Positions 7,429-14,348 of a stretch of 14,348 nucleotides of DNA are shown here, in pieces (the stretch's first letter is position 1; each line of letters begins with the position of its first letter). Position numbers and translations under genes: made by a program. The stretch comes from Cocleimonas sp. (lineage in GTDB: Bacteria; Pseudomonadota; Gammaproteobacteria; Thiotrichales; Thiotrichaceae), in contig JAGLBQ010000026.1 of NCBI GenBank assembly GCA_023146675.1, forward strand, positions 1 through 14,348, read 5' to 3'. The notes beneath the pieces were generated by a model, which saw only the letters and a program-made list of their open reading frames with translations, was not told the origin of the DNA and did not search any database.

Positions 7429-7688
7429 GCCAGTACTCCATTTCTTGGTATTTGGTGAGTAGCTATTCTACTGTATTAACTTATTAGAAGCTAGTTAGGC
7501 TATTTTTAGCATAGAAAGCTATGTGTTAGCAAGTGAGGCTAGCGACAAGATGCGCTATTTAGCCGAACAACGGTTTATTTTTTTGGCAAAAAGGGTGTTT
7601 TTAGTATTCTTGCCTATAAAAGATCCTTATTATATAGAGCTTATTTAGTATAGAGTTTTGATATGCGGGGAAAGTTCAAACAACTTTA
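7429..7688. other. Intergenic gap between kpsC and the endopeptidase gene
   Basis: This 260-base AT-rich gap follows the kpsC stop and precedes the endopeptidase start, both on the minus strand, so it should hold the endopeptidase promoter. I see only weak signals. One is a 5-base hairpin CATAG/CTATG with a 4-base loop (7510-7523). Another is a 6-base stem AAAGTT/AACTTT (7671-7687) just after the kpsC stop, without a following U-run. A TAGAAT -10-like hexamer lies on the minus strand near 7470. No small gene was found. Confidence 0.4.
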
Positions 7689-9818
7689 TTAATTAGGCAT
7701 TATTCCTTTGATAAGTTGTTTAGCTTGACGTAGTTTACGTGTTATTGCAGGTATTTTATTTGCCTGTTTACCCCCTTGTTGCTCAATACGTTGCTTTATT
7801 TGCTGTACGATAAATTCAGGTGTCGTATAAGCTCCAGTTTGCCAATTAATATAACGTGGGTATAGAATCAGCGTTGCAGCGACTAATTTATCCAGTGAAA
7901 TTGAGTATTTTTGCTCAGGGTTGCGTCGTTTCAGGTAATGACGATCTTGCGTTAATCCCCAGTTGGAATAGAAGGGTAAGCCATAACACACTACTTTAAG
8001 CTCACGTAATAGTCCTTCAAAACCAACCAGTGATGTCATTGTATGAACTTCATCAGCAATACCTAAGCAATCCGTTATACTAATATCATCTAGCATTAAA
8101 TCGCAGTATTGATCAATAGTTTCATTTGCTACAGCGCCCTTACGGTTACCACTGATAACATCGGGGTGTGGTTTAAAAATAAGATAGGCATCAGGATTAT
8201 TCTCTCTAACCGTCATAATAAGTTTGCTATTAGTGCAAATATCAATACAGCCTACTTGAATCGAAGCATCATCTTCAACTTGTCCTGGAATTAAAATAAT
8301 CGTTTGTTCAGGTTTGGATTGAATGAGGTTAAGTGAGAGCTCTTTGCCAAGATTATATTTACTCACCTCTGCCTCCAATAATAAAGCGCGTAATTTTTTA
8401 GCGCGCTCTAGCAGATTAGACTCAAATTTATACGTTTGCAGTAGATACTCTAGATCGCTAGGCGATGAAGGGTTAAAATAAACCCCTTTGCGATCTAGTA
8501 CTAATGAAGCAGGTGCAGTTAAGTCAGTCCCAATACCAATTGAACGTATAAACCCATCTTCCATATACTGTAGTGGCACATTAAACTGTTCAGAAAGTTT
8601 GATTGCCTCAGATTTGTCTTTACTCGCCCAAAGAATGATTTGACAAGACGCATCAAAGCCCTTTTTAATCGCTTGCTGAGAAGAGGAAACAAAATGAATT
8701 TCATTATCGGGTGATTGTAAAAAGCCTCGAATATAATGGAGTTTCCATAAAGTAAATCCAAAGCAAAATGATTTGCTTGAAGCATGTAGGCGCATTTGTT
8801 GCTGTAATGTGAAGTAATCTAATATATCTTCTATTTCGCAACGCTCCAAAGTATCAGGGTGAATATAGCGTGTATAGCGGATATAAGCAGCAGCAAACAT
8901 CTGTTCTAGTGTTAGTTTGTTTTTGCGTCGCGTCCAAACATCAAGGGATGAATTCGCTCTATCATCAGTCAAGCCCCACCCAGAATAAAAAGGCACACCA
9001 AAGCAGGTAACAGGTTTGCCCAGCATTAAAGCCTCAAATCCCATTTGAGAGGTTGCTACATAAACATGTTCAACATGACTCATTAAAGCAAGTGGATTGA
9101 TATTATCAGCAATAATGATGATTCGTGGGTGGTCTGTATCTAACGACAGACAGCCTTTCTTTTTGCCTGCGATAACATCAGGATGGGTTTTAATAATAAT
9201 AGTAGCATTAGGGTGCTCATCTAAAGCTGCCTGTAACATATTGTCGAAGGTGTTGTTATTAATATAGCCATGTTCTAGCGACATATCGCCAGCAGTTTGG
9301 TCTATAACTAGTATGTTTTTACCTTCAGGTATTAAATTTGTATTAAAGGAGAGAGCCGTGTTGTTGTATTTTGAAATAGAGTGTTTTGTAATTTGCTGAA
9401 TGCAAGTGGTTGCACGTTTTATTAACTCATTATCAAATGAAAGCTTAGAGTTAGCGGCTAATAAAATTTCCAAGTCTGATGGTGTGCAAGCATCGTAATA
9501 TATTCCAGTGTGGTCAACAATCATCGAACAGGAAGTGTCACCTAATACGCCCTGTCCGCAAGAGTGTAAAAAACCATCTTCGAGGATGAGATAGGGTAGC
9601 TTGTGTTGAGAGGCAAACTTTATGGCTTTGGCGGTGTTGGCTTTTCTGCCCCAGCCCATAATAGTATCCACTTTTTTGGAAGGAGGGTGGAATACCTTAT
9701 CAGCATTAAGAAAAGTCGTTAGTGTTGGTATTTTCATAATACCTGATGAAAACACACCAATGTTGTTTGCTTTTTTATTCAATGTGATTCTTTTCTCATA
9801 ACAAGTAGGCGGAAACAT
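7689..9818 (-). CDS. kpsC: KpsC capsule biosynthesis protein (dual beta-Kdo transferase)
   Basis: KpsC works on the inner face of the cytoplasmic membrane, alternately adding beta-linked Kdo residues to the lipid-linked primer made by KpsS. The resulting poly-Kdo linker carries ABC-transporter-dependent capsules. The 709-residue product is an internal duplication. EDGFLHSCGQG (80-90) pairs with EDGFIRSIGIG (420-430), KTHPDVIAGKKKG (210-222) with KPHPDVISGNRKG (549-561), and FGVPFYSGWGLTDDR (273-287) with YGLPFYSNWGLTQDR (612-626). DQTAGDMS (173-180) and PGQVEDDAS (511-519) mark the N- and C-module types. Two starts are possible. The ATG at 9818 overlaps the upstream gene by 40 bases. The TTG at 9782 shares TTGA with the upstream stop and gives ~697 residues, nearer the E. 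coli N-terminus, which begins at the IG(I/V) strand. Neither has a strong ribosome site. It is the last gene of the glycosyltransferase group. Confidence 0.93.
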   Translation of the reverse strand: MFPPTCYEKRITLNKKANNIGVFSSGIMKIPTLTTFLNADKVFHPPSKKVDTIMGWGRKANTAKAIKFASQHKLPYLILEDGFLHSCGQGVLGDTSCSMIVDHTGIYYDACTPSDLEILLAANSKLSFDNELIKRATTCIQQITKHSISKYNNTALSFNTNLIPEGKNILVIDQTAGDMSLEHGYINNNTFDNMLQAALDEHPNATIIIKTHPDVIAGKKKGCLSLDTDHPRIIIIADNINPLALMSHVEHVYVATSQMGFEALMLGKPVTCFGVPFYSGWGLTDDRANSSLDVWTRRKNKLTLEQMFAAAYIRYTRYIHPDTLERCEIEDILDYFTLQQQMRLHASSKSFCFGFTLWKLHYIRGFLQSPDNEIHFVSSSQQAIKKGFDASCQIILWASKDKSEAIKLSEQFNVPLQYMEDGFIRSIGIGTDLTAPASLVLDRKGVYFNPSSPSDLEYLLQTYKFESNLLERAKKLRALLLEAEVSKYNLGKELSLNLIQSKPEQTIILIPGQVEDDASIQVGCIDICTNSKLIMTVRENNPDAYLIFKPHPDVISGNRKGAVANETIDQYCDLMLDDISITDCLGIADEVHTMTSLVGFEGLLRELKVVCYGLPFYSNWGLTQDRHYLKRRNPEQKYSISLDKLVAATLILYPRYINWQTGAYTTPEFIVQQIKQRIEQQGGKQANKIPAITRKLRQAKQLIKGIMPN

Positions 9819-10789
9819 ACGCTTATTTTATGTGACCATTTTTGCTTAAGAAACCCATTTTTAAACAGAAAGATAAAGGCTTCCATACGACTCATATCTG
9901 CTTTTAGATAGCGTTGAAATTGTAATAATAGCATACGATCATCTTCACGCAGATTGGGAAAGTTTTGTAATAAATAATGAATAAGGGGTTTGCGTTGGTC
10001 ACAAAAAAAGGGAACTGCTAACTTTTTGCTTGTGGTTAGCTGAAAAATAGATTGTCTGCCTTGTGACTTAGGTTGTCTGTTATTGCTAGTATTTTTATCA
10101 TGTAGTCGATAATCAATAAGCGGGTGCTGTATTGTTGCTCGCTTGCCAAACAGCTCATTAATAACACTAATCCAATAGTCATGATATTTTAATTGGTGCG
10201 GGAAGGGAATACAGATTTTAGCTAAATGACGATTAATTAGTAGTGTATTTCCCATTACACCATTGTATCCCAATAGCTTGCTTAATGATTTCTCATTTGA
10301 GAAGTTAAGATTTTTAGACGCAAAAAAAGAAGAATGTATTGGCTGATTGTTAGCATTAATTAATCTTAAATCAGAATGAACTAAAGCAGGAGTACGAGGG
10401 TAAAGCGTTTCTAATGTTATTAAGGCATCCAATGATTGTGTCAGTTTATCAGGGTGCCATACATCATCTTGGTCGCACAAAGCAATATAATCAGAATTGC
10501 CATGCTTTAGCCAATAAACAATGGCTTGCTCAAAGTTGGTTATAAAACCAAGGCACTGATTATGAGTAAATAATGAAATATTGAAATGCTGCTTTTTATA
10601 GTCTTTAATTATTTGTATCGTTGTATCACGGGATGCATCATCAAAAACAAGTATCTCAATATTTTCATGCATTTGTTTAAGCAAAGAGTCTAGTTGAGCC
10701 TGTAAAAATTTTTCACCATTATGCGTGCATAAAATAATAGAAATTAATGGAATAGACTGTGTATTTGCTGGCATTAAGAGTTTTGTCAT
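9779..10789 (-). CDS. Family 2 glycosyltransferase (rhamnosyltransferase-like)
   Basis: The 336-residue cytoplasmic protein has a complete GT2 (GT-A fold) domain. It shows PLISIILCTHNGEKFLQAQLDSLL (14-37), the nucleotide-binding VFDDASRDTT (48-57), the metal-binding ALCDQDDVWHPDKL (103-116) and a later HDYW (203-206) with YRLHDKNTSNN. The CDQDDxWxPxKL form and the HDYW/YRxHxxNxS pattern are typical of GT2 enzymes often labelled rhamnosyltransferases in O-antigen and capsule loci; the actual sugar is not predictable. No transmembrane segment is evident. Its ATG lacks a clear ribosome site, and a second ATG six codons in is possible. Its last 40 bases overlap the start of kpsC, pointing to a shared transcript. 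It probably builds the polymer that KpsC's linker anchors, though that is inferred from position. Confidence 0.92.
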   Translation of the reverse strand: MTKLLMPANTQSIPLISIILCTHNGEKFLQAQLDSLLKQMHENIEILVFDDASRDTTIQIIKDYKKQHFNISLFTHNQCLGFITNFEQAIVYWLKHGNSDYIALCDQDDVWHPDKLTQSLDALITLETLYPRTPALVHSDLRLINANNQPIHSSFFASKNLNFSNEKSLSKLLGYNGVMGNTLLINRHLAKICIPFPHQLKYHDYWISVINELFGKRATIQHPLIDYRLHDKNTSNNRQPKSQGRQSIFQLTTSKKLAVPFFCDQRKPLIHYLLQNFPNLREDDRMLLLQFQRYLKADMSRMEAFIFLFKNGFLKQKWSHKISVCFRLLVMRKESH

Positions 10790-10895
10790 GTATGTGAAAA
10801 GTGGCGCACAGGCTATTTATCCCAAGAATTTAAGCCATCAATTCCATAAGCTATTAATATTGAAAAGTTATTTGTTTGAAAAGTAATCATTTTTA

Positions 10896-12509
10896 TTAGT
10901 CATTCTTTTTCTTGATAGAAAAATCCTCGCAATCTAAGGTAAGGTTTGGATTATAGCAAGGATCATTCAATAATAGTTTGCCCCATTTTTTCTGTAAAAA
11001 ACGCGCCTCTTTACGCAACTTACGTCGTTGCCACCATGAGCGCTTCTTGCCGCGTGACTTAGACTCATAATGAATTAACTCAGCATGCGGTGTCCACAAG
11101 TTACGATAACCACGGGCTAATACTTTAAGGCATAAATCGACATCATTATAGGCAACTTTCAGATTAACCTCATCAAAACCGTTAACCTCCTCAAAAACTT
11201 CTTTGCGCATAACCAGACAAGCAGCCGTAACAGCAGAAACATTATGCGCTACCGCTAGCCTGTTAAAATAACCTGTATGATCACCAGAAAAATACTTATG
11301 AGCATGGGATGCAGTCCCCCTAATGCCTAAAATTACCCCGCCATGTTGGATAGTGCCATCGGGATAATACAGCTTCGCCCCCACGCAGCCAATTTCAGGG
11401 CGGCAAGCCTGCGCAACCATTTCACTTAACCACTCAGGGTTAATCACTTCAATATCATTATTAACCAGAGCGATAAGAGAACCGTTTGCCTGTTTCACCG
11501 CAAAATTATTAATAGCAGAATAATTAAAAGGATGAGGATAATGCAATATCCGAATATTATCTTTGTGGGATAACTGCTCAAGATAGGCAAGGGCTGTCGG
11601 CTCATCACTCTGGTTATCAATAACCAATAGCTCAATAACTGAGTAGAGGGTATTATCCAGCAGACTATTAATGCACTGCCTTAATAACTCAGCTTGATTT
11701 TTAGTAGGGATAATAATGGAGACCAGTGGATTATCCGTAGGGGGTAGTTTCTGCTTTCCTATCTTGGAGGGTCTACTATGAATGGTATCATCAGTAATAA
11801 AATAGTCAGCTAAAGGCGTTAAGGAGGGCTCATTACTCCGCACTTCATTCAAATAAAAGAGAACCATAGCGCAATGGTAGATTTCCTCATCACGGTAGTG
11901 TTGTGTGACATGGAGGATAAGCCAATGAAAATAGTCCTGTTGATTGCTTAACTTCTCATCAGTGGTTAGCTCCGTTAAATTAATCAGATCTTGGCGGTAA
12001 AAAATAACAGCACGGGACAGGTAATTGTAAGACTTAAGATAGTCAGGATTCCAGTCAGGCTTGAAATGTGTGACTGGCTGCTTGTTTGTATTCAATAGTT
12101 GATGATCACTATAGAAAAAACGCAGTAAGGGGTTCTTTTGACGGTGTTTAAAAAAAGAGCATACAAAGTTCTTATCTAAAACATCACCTGATGTTATAAG
12201 TGCAATGTGTTTTTCTTGAACCTGTTGAGCTATTTTGTGAGGAGGAAGGATAGATGTAATAATGCTGTATGGTTTTATATCACTTTTATCTAAAATGGGA
12301 ACTAAGGTATAAAGCCCTAAAAAATTATTATCAGGAACAACAATTATAAGTTTCCATTGTGGGCAAGTCTGATTGTCGATTGACAGTAATGTTTGCCCTA
12401 ACAGCTTGCACTCTTTTTTGCTGAAAAAAAGCAGGATACCAAGAAGGCAATTATTTCTTGGGAAATAATTATTGGGTTTGATTTTATAAGTGTATTCTAA
12501 TGTTTCCAT
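10896..12509 (-). CDS. Family 2 glycosyltransferase with a degenerate N-terminal glycosyltransferase-like module
   Basis: The 537-residue protein has two halves. The C-terminal GT2 domain (~260-485) is complete: PLVSIIIPTKNQAELLRQCI (261-280), LLVIDNQSDEP (294-304), NNFAVKQANGSLIALVNNDIEV (334-355, with NND as the metal-binding site), CVGAKLYYPDGTIQHGGV, AACLVMRKEVFEEVNGFDE and YNDVDLCLK (454-462). The N-terminal ~30-180 resembles a second GT2 module, ending in the typical HFKPDWNPDYLKSYNYLSRAV. There, however, the expected D(E)DK-type acidic site after YSD reads YSDHQLL, so it is probably non-catalytic. A very basic stretch (~484-510) follows the catalytic domain. The ATG has AGGGA 11 bases upstream. 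It is first in the leftward group, 106 bases before the next gene. Sugar specificity is unknown. Confidence 0.92.
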   Translation of the reverse strand: METLEYTYKIKPNNYFPRNNCLLGILLFFSKKECKLLGQTLLSIDNQTCPQWKLIIVVPDNNFLGLYTLVPILDKSDIKPYSIITSILPPHKIAQQVQEKHIALITSGDVLDKNFVCSFFKHRQKNPLLRFFYSDHQLLNTNKQPVTHFKPDWNPDYLKSYNYLSRAVIFYRQDLINLTELTTDEKLSNQQDYFHWLILHVTQHYRDEEIYHCAMVLFYLNEVRSNEPSLTPLADYFITDDTIHSRPSKIGKQKLPPTDNPLVSIIIPTKNQAELLRQCINSLLDNTLYSVIELLVIDNQSDEPTALAYLEQLSHKDNIRILHYPHPFNYSAINNFAVKQANGSLIALVNNDIEVINPEWLSEMVAQACRPEIGCVGAKLYYPDGTIQHGGVILGIRGTASHAHKYFSGDHTGYFNRLAVAHNVSAVTAACLVMRKEVFEEVNGFDEVNLKVAYNDVDLCLKVLARGYRNLWTPHAELIHYESKSRGKKRSWWQRRKLRKEARFLQKKWGKLLLNDPCYNPNLTLDCEDFSIKKKND

Positions 12510-12741
12510 CGGATTAATAATCCCTATAAACGGTTGTTAAAAAACAACAAATAATTCATTTTAATATAATTAGTGGTATAGAATATCTTATATTACTTAT
12601 ATTAAACAATGAGTTGGAGTAAAGTTGGTAATTGTTGTTATTTTTCTTCGGTTTCGTAAAAATAGTTGTTATCATTAATTAAATAACGTATTATAACGAA
12701 TATGTAATCTTAAATATGACTTGTGTGATCAGTTTTTGAGA

Positions 12742-12834
12742 TACTTACTTATGTGTCAGCTATTAGTCAAGCAGAATAAGGAATTTGTATATAGTATTGA
12801 ATGATACTATATACCTAACTAGTTTAAGTAAGTA
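12742..12834. repeat. Outer 10-base inverted repeat enclosing 73 bases
   Basis: TACTTACTTA at 12742-12751 and its exact reverse complement TAAGTAAGTA at 12825-12834 frame a segment holding the inner hairpin. Just inside the right arm lies an 8-base palindrome, AACTAGTT (12817-12824). The arms could pair in RNA to close a multi-part structure in the leader of the secreted-protein gene, or could be protein-binding sites. The arms are low in complexity, so pairing by chance is possible. Confidence 0.5.
12787..12814. promoter_or_regulatory. Perfect 11-base inverted repeat (hairpin or operator)
   Basis: GTATATAGTAT (12787-12797) and ATACTATATAC (12804-12814) are exact reverse complements around the 6-base spacer TGAATG. 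The element lies 111 bases before the secreted-protein ATG. Neither strand has a U-run after it, so it is not a good intrinsic terminator. A dimeric regulator site or a leader-RNA hairpin fits better. Confidence 0.6.
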
Positions 12835-12856
12835 GATGGTCGCTTTTTATATCTGA

Positions 12857-12870
12857 ATAGGTATACCTAT
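12857..12870. promoter_or_regulatory. 14-base perfect palindrome
   Basis: ATAGGTATACCTAT reads the same on both strands without a spacer and lies 55 bases before the secreted-protein ATG, where the promoter or early leader would be. It looks like an operator half-site pair. It shares only general AT-rich character with the 28-base element upstream. Confidence 0.5.
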
Positions 12871-12925
12871 AGATGTTTAAGACTTCGTATTCATTCAAAA
12901 TAACCTACAAAAAGAGTAAAGTTAA

Positions 12926-14348
12926 ATGAAATTATTTAAAAAAACAGTAATGAGTGTGGCGTTATCTAGCGCTGTGATTGGTGGTGCTCTAATGGGTGTT
13001 TCTACCTCTGTTCAAGCGGTTAATATCGCCCAGGACGGTTTAGGTGAAGTTCTCGTTTTTCCTTATTACACAACTCGTGCAGACTGGACGACCTTATTCA
13101 ATATAACGAATACAAGTAATCAAACAGTTCTTATGAAGGTTATTTGGAGAGAAGGGCTGAACAGTCGTGATGCGCGCGATTTTGTTGTTGTTCTTTCACC
13201 TTATGATACATGGACTGCAGTTACTAGAAAAGTTCCTGGTGGTGGTGTAGAGCTTGTGAATGGTGAAGAGATTGGTGTAGGTGGTGCAGAGATGATCACT
13301 GCTGATAGCTCTTGTACTTATCCAAAGCTAAAGCAACGTGATAATGGTCTAACAGGGGTAAGATTTACAGCGCGTGCTTATAGTAAATATAAGGGTGTAG
13401 ATAATAGAGATAATGCACCAACAACCCTTGATAGAGGGCTTGAGGGTTATTTTGAAGTTTATAATATGGGCAGTATTGATAATGAAACTGCAAAGTTTGA
13501 AGATGCCTTTACAATTGCTAAGTATTCAAAACATGAAGAAGAAGTTAGTAATAATGAAGCTAAGCCAAGAGATTGTACGTTAGTGCGCTCTGTACTTAGG
13601 AATCATGATAGAGTCTATATTAATAATCTTTTAGATGAGCCAAGAAATGTACTTAAAGGGCGTGCTGTTTTAATTAATGCTGATAGTGGCATAGCGGCTG
13701 GTTATGATCCCTTGGTGTTAGCTGATTTTACTTCAACTTCAAAGTATGCAGACCCATCACAAGATTTCCCAAATCTTGCTGAAGCAGATCCTGAGGCGCT
13801 TGTAATAAATGATGGTCAATTTAATCCAAGCAATAGTACATCAACGCCAAGCGAAGCATTAGCGATAGATACATCGGGAGACTCTACTGGTGCTGATGCT
13901 GTTAGTGCTTTGATTAGTCGTACTAATGTTATTAATGACTATAATGTTAAAGGTGACTCCGCGACCACTTGGGTTTTAAATTTCCCAACTAAACGTTTTT
14001 ATGTAGATAGAGCGCTTCATTCATCTAATAATCAGTCACCAATAAGACCTGGTCAACAGGCGCCGCTTGCTCCTTTTGCTGCGGCTGTTCGTGGTAATGC
14101 CTTTAATAAAACGTCTTGTTTTAATTATAGGCTTTCTATGTGGGATCGTGAAGAATATAACGTCATTGCAGATCAGTTCTCTCCACCAATGCCTCCTTCA
14201 GGTCCGCGCATGTGTTATGAGGTTAATCTTCTTTCCTTTGCAGATAAAAACTTGTTTAGCTCAACAATTATTCATCAGAGTGTAACGGGTGGCGATAATA
14301 AAGGAGTATTACCCGCTGAAAATGGTTGGGCTGAAATCGGATTTGGTG
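12926..14348 (+). CDS. Large secreted protein of unknown function, 3' partial
   Basis: ATG at 12926 opens a frame that stays open to the window end (474 codons and one base), so the gene is cut off. AAGAG lies 9 bases upstream as a modest ribosome site. Residues 1-31 form a clear Sec signal peptide: KLFKK, a hydrophobic core and cleavage after VQA. The mature part starts VNIAQDGLGEVLVFPYYTTR (32-51), followed by WTTLFNITNTS, REGLNSRD and VVLSPYDTW. Later come Asp/Ser/Thr/Asn-rich low-complexity stretches (~270-320) and NFPTKRFYVD (352-361). Four cysteines are visible (130, 217, 398, 430) and could form disulfides. I recall similar GLGEVL(I/V)(F/Y)PYYT proteins in other gammaproteobacteria, but I know of no assigned function or domain name. 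It is probably exported to the periplasm, cell surface or medium. Nothing links it directly to the adjacent capsule genes except position. Confidence 0.85.
   Translation, partial: MKLFKKTVMSVALSSAVIGGALMGVSTSVQAVNIAQDGLGEVLVFPYYTTRADWTTLFNITNTSNQTVLMKVIWREGLNSRDARDFVVVLSPYDTWTAVTRKVPGGGVELVNGEEIGVGGAEMITADSSCTYPKLKQRDNGLTGVRFTARAYSKYKGVDNRDNAPTTLDRGLEGYFEVYNMGSIDNETAKFEDAFTIAKYSKHEEEVSNNEAKPRDCTLVRSVLRNHDRVYINNLLDEPRNVLKGRAVLINADSGIAAGYDPLVLADFTSTSKYADPSQDFPNLAEADPEALVINDGQFNPSNSTSTPSEALAIDTSGDSTGADAVSALISRTNVINDYNVKGDSATTWVLNFPTKRFYVDRALHSSNNQSPIRPGQQAPLAPFAAAVRGNAFNKTSCFNYRLSMWDREEYNVIADQFSPPMPPSGPRMCYEVNLLSFADKNLFSSTIIHQSVTGGDNKGVLPAENGWAEIGFG

Larger units (their letters stand above)
12510..12925. 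other. AT-rich divergent regulatory region without genes
   Basis: This 416-base stretch separates the leftward glycosyltransferase group from the rightward secreted-protein gene, so it must hold both promoters. It is very AT-rich and has many -10-like hexamers, so no single promoter can be picked with confidence. A perfect TATAAT occurs on the minus strand at 12690-12695 but without a good -35. A small hairpin GTTGTT/AACAAC (12533-12548, 4-base loop) lies close to the glycosyltransferase start. The right half carries nested inverted repeats and a palindrome, listed separately. I found no ORF worth calling and no tRNA-like structure. Confidence 0.6.

Noticed and set aside
7671..7687. Hairpin AAAGTT/AACTTT just after the kpsC stop
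   Set aside because: The stem is weak and AT-rich, and on the transcribed strand it is followed by C residues rather than U residues, so it is not a convincing intrinsic terminator.
10860..10884. Direct repeat TTGAAAAGT, two copies, in the gap between the two glycosyltransferase genes
   Set aside because: Two 9-base A/T-rich copies 7 bases apart are expected by chance in DNA of this composition, and no further copies are nearby.
12742..12834. Invertible promoter segment (phase-variation switch)
   Set aside because: The inverted arms are only 10 bases of low complexity, the enclosed segment is very short, and no site-specific recombinase gene is present in the window.
14067..14285. 72-codon plus-strand ORF near the right edge
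   Set aside because: It is a frame-shifted shadow of the secreted-protein gene, whose own frame is continuous through this interval and carries in-frame cysteines and motifs.

Overview
The window is AT-rich DNA (roughly 40% G+C by eye, not computed) from a Gram-negative bacterium, most likely a gammaproteobacterium. The main reason is the pcnB-folK-panB-panC gene order typical of that class, supported by an AmpD of the enterobacterial type, a MepM-like endopeptidase, an OmpA-type porin and a KpsC capsule enzyme. I cannot name the genus. I see no tRNA, rRNA, CRISPR array, transposase or phage gene.

Left part (1-5811). The 3' portion of an OmpA-like outer membrane protein gene converges on a gene for a two-domain protein, in which an AmpD peptidoglycan-recycling amidase is joined to a histidine-phosphatase domain. 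A 163-base divergent gap separates this fusion gene from a rightward block: pcnB (poly(A) polymerase), folK (folate pathway), panB and panC (pantothenate pathway). The genes of the block are close-packed; panB and panC abut exactly. pcnB is preceded by a possible 20-codon leader ORF that overlaps its ATG. folK has no standard start codon in a usable position and probably begins at AUA.

Middle part (5842-7428). A leftward gene encodes a membrane-anchored M23 peptidoglycan endopeptidase, convergent with panC. It appears to start at TTG. With the OmpA-like protein and the AmpD fusion, it makes three genes concerned with cell-wall anchoring, remodelling or recycling.

Right part (7689-12509). Three leftward genes form a surface-polysaccharide group. 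In transcription order they are a 537-residue family 2 glycosyltransferase with a second, degenerate N-terminal module, a 336-residue family 2 glycosyltransferase, and kpsC, the dual Kdo transferase that builds the lipid-linked poly-Kdo linker of ABC-transporter-dependent capsules. The last two overlap by 40 bases. The partner genes kpsS, kpsM, kpsT, kpsD and kpsE are not in the window.

Right edge (12510-14348). A 416-base AT-rich divergent region carries nested inverted repeats and a 14-base perfect palindrome. It leads into a rightward gene, cut off by the window end, for a large secreted protein with a clear signal peptide and no function I can assign. This gene is easy to miss because its reading frame has no stop inside the window.
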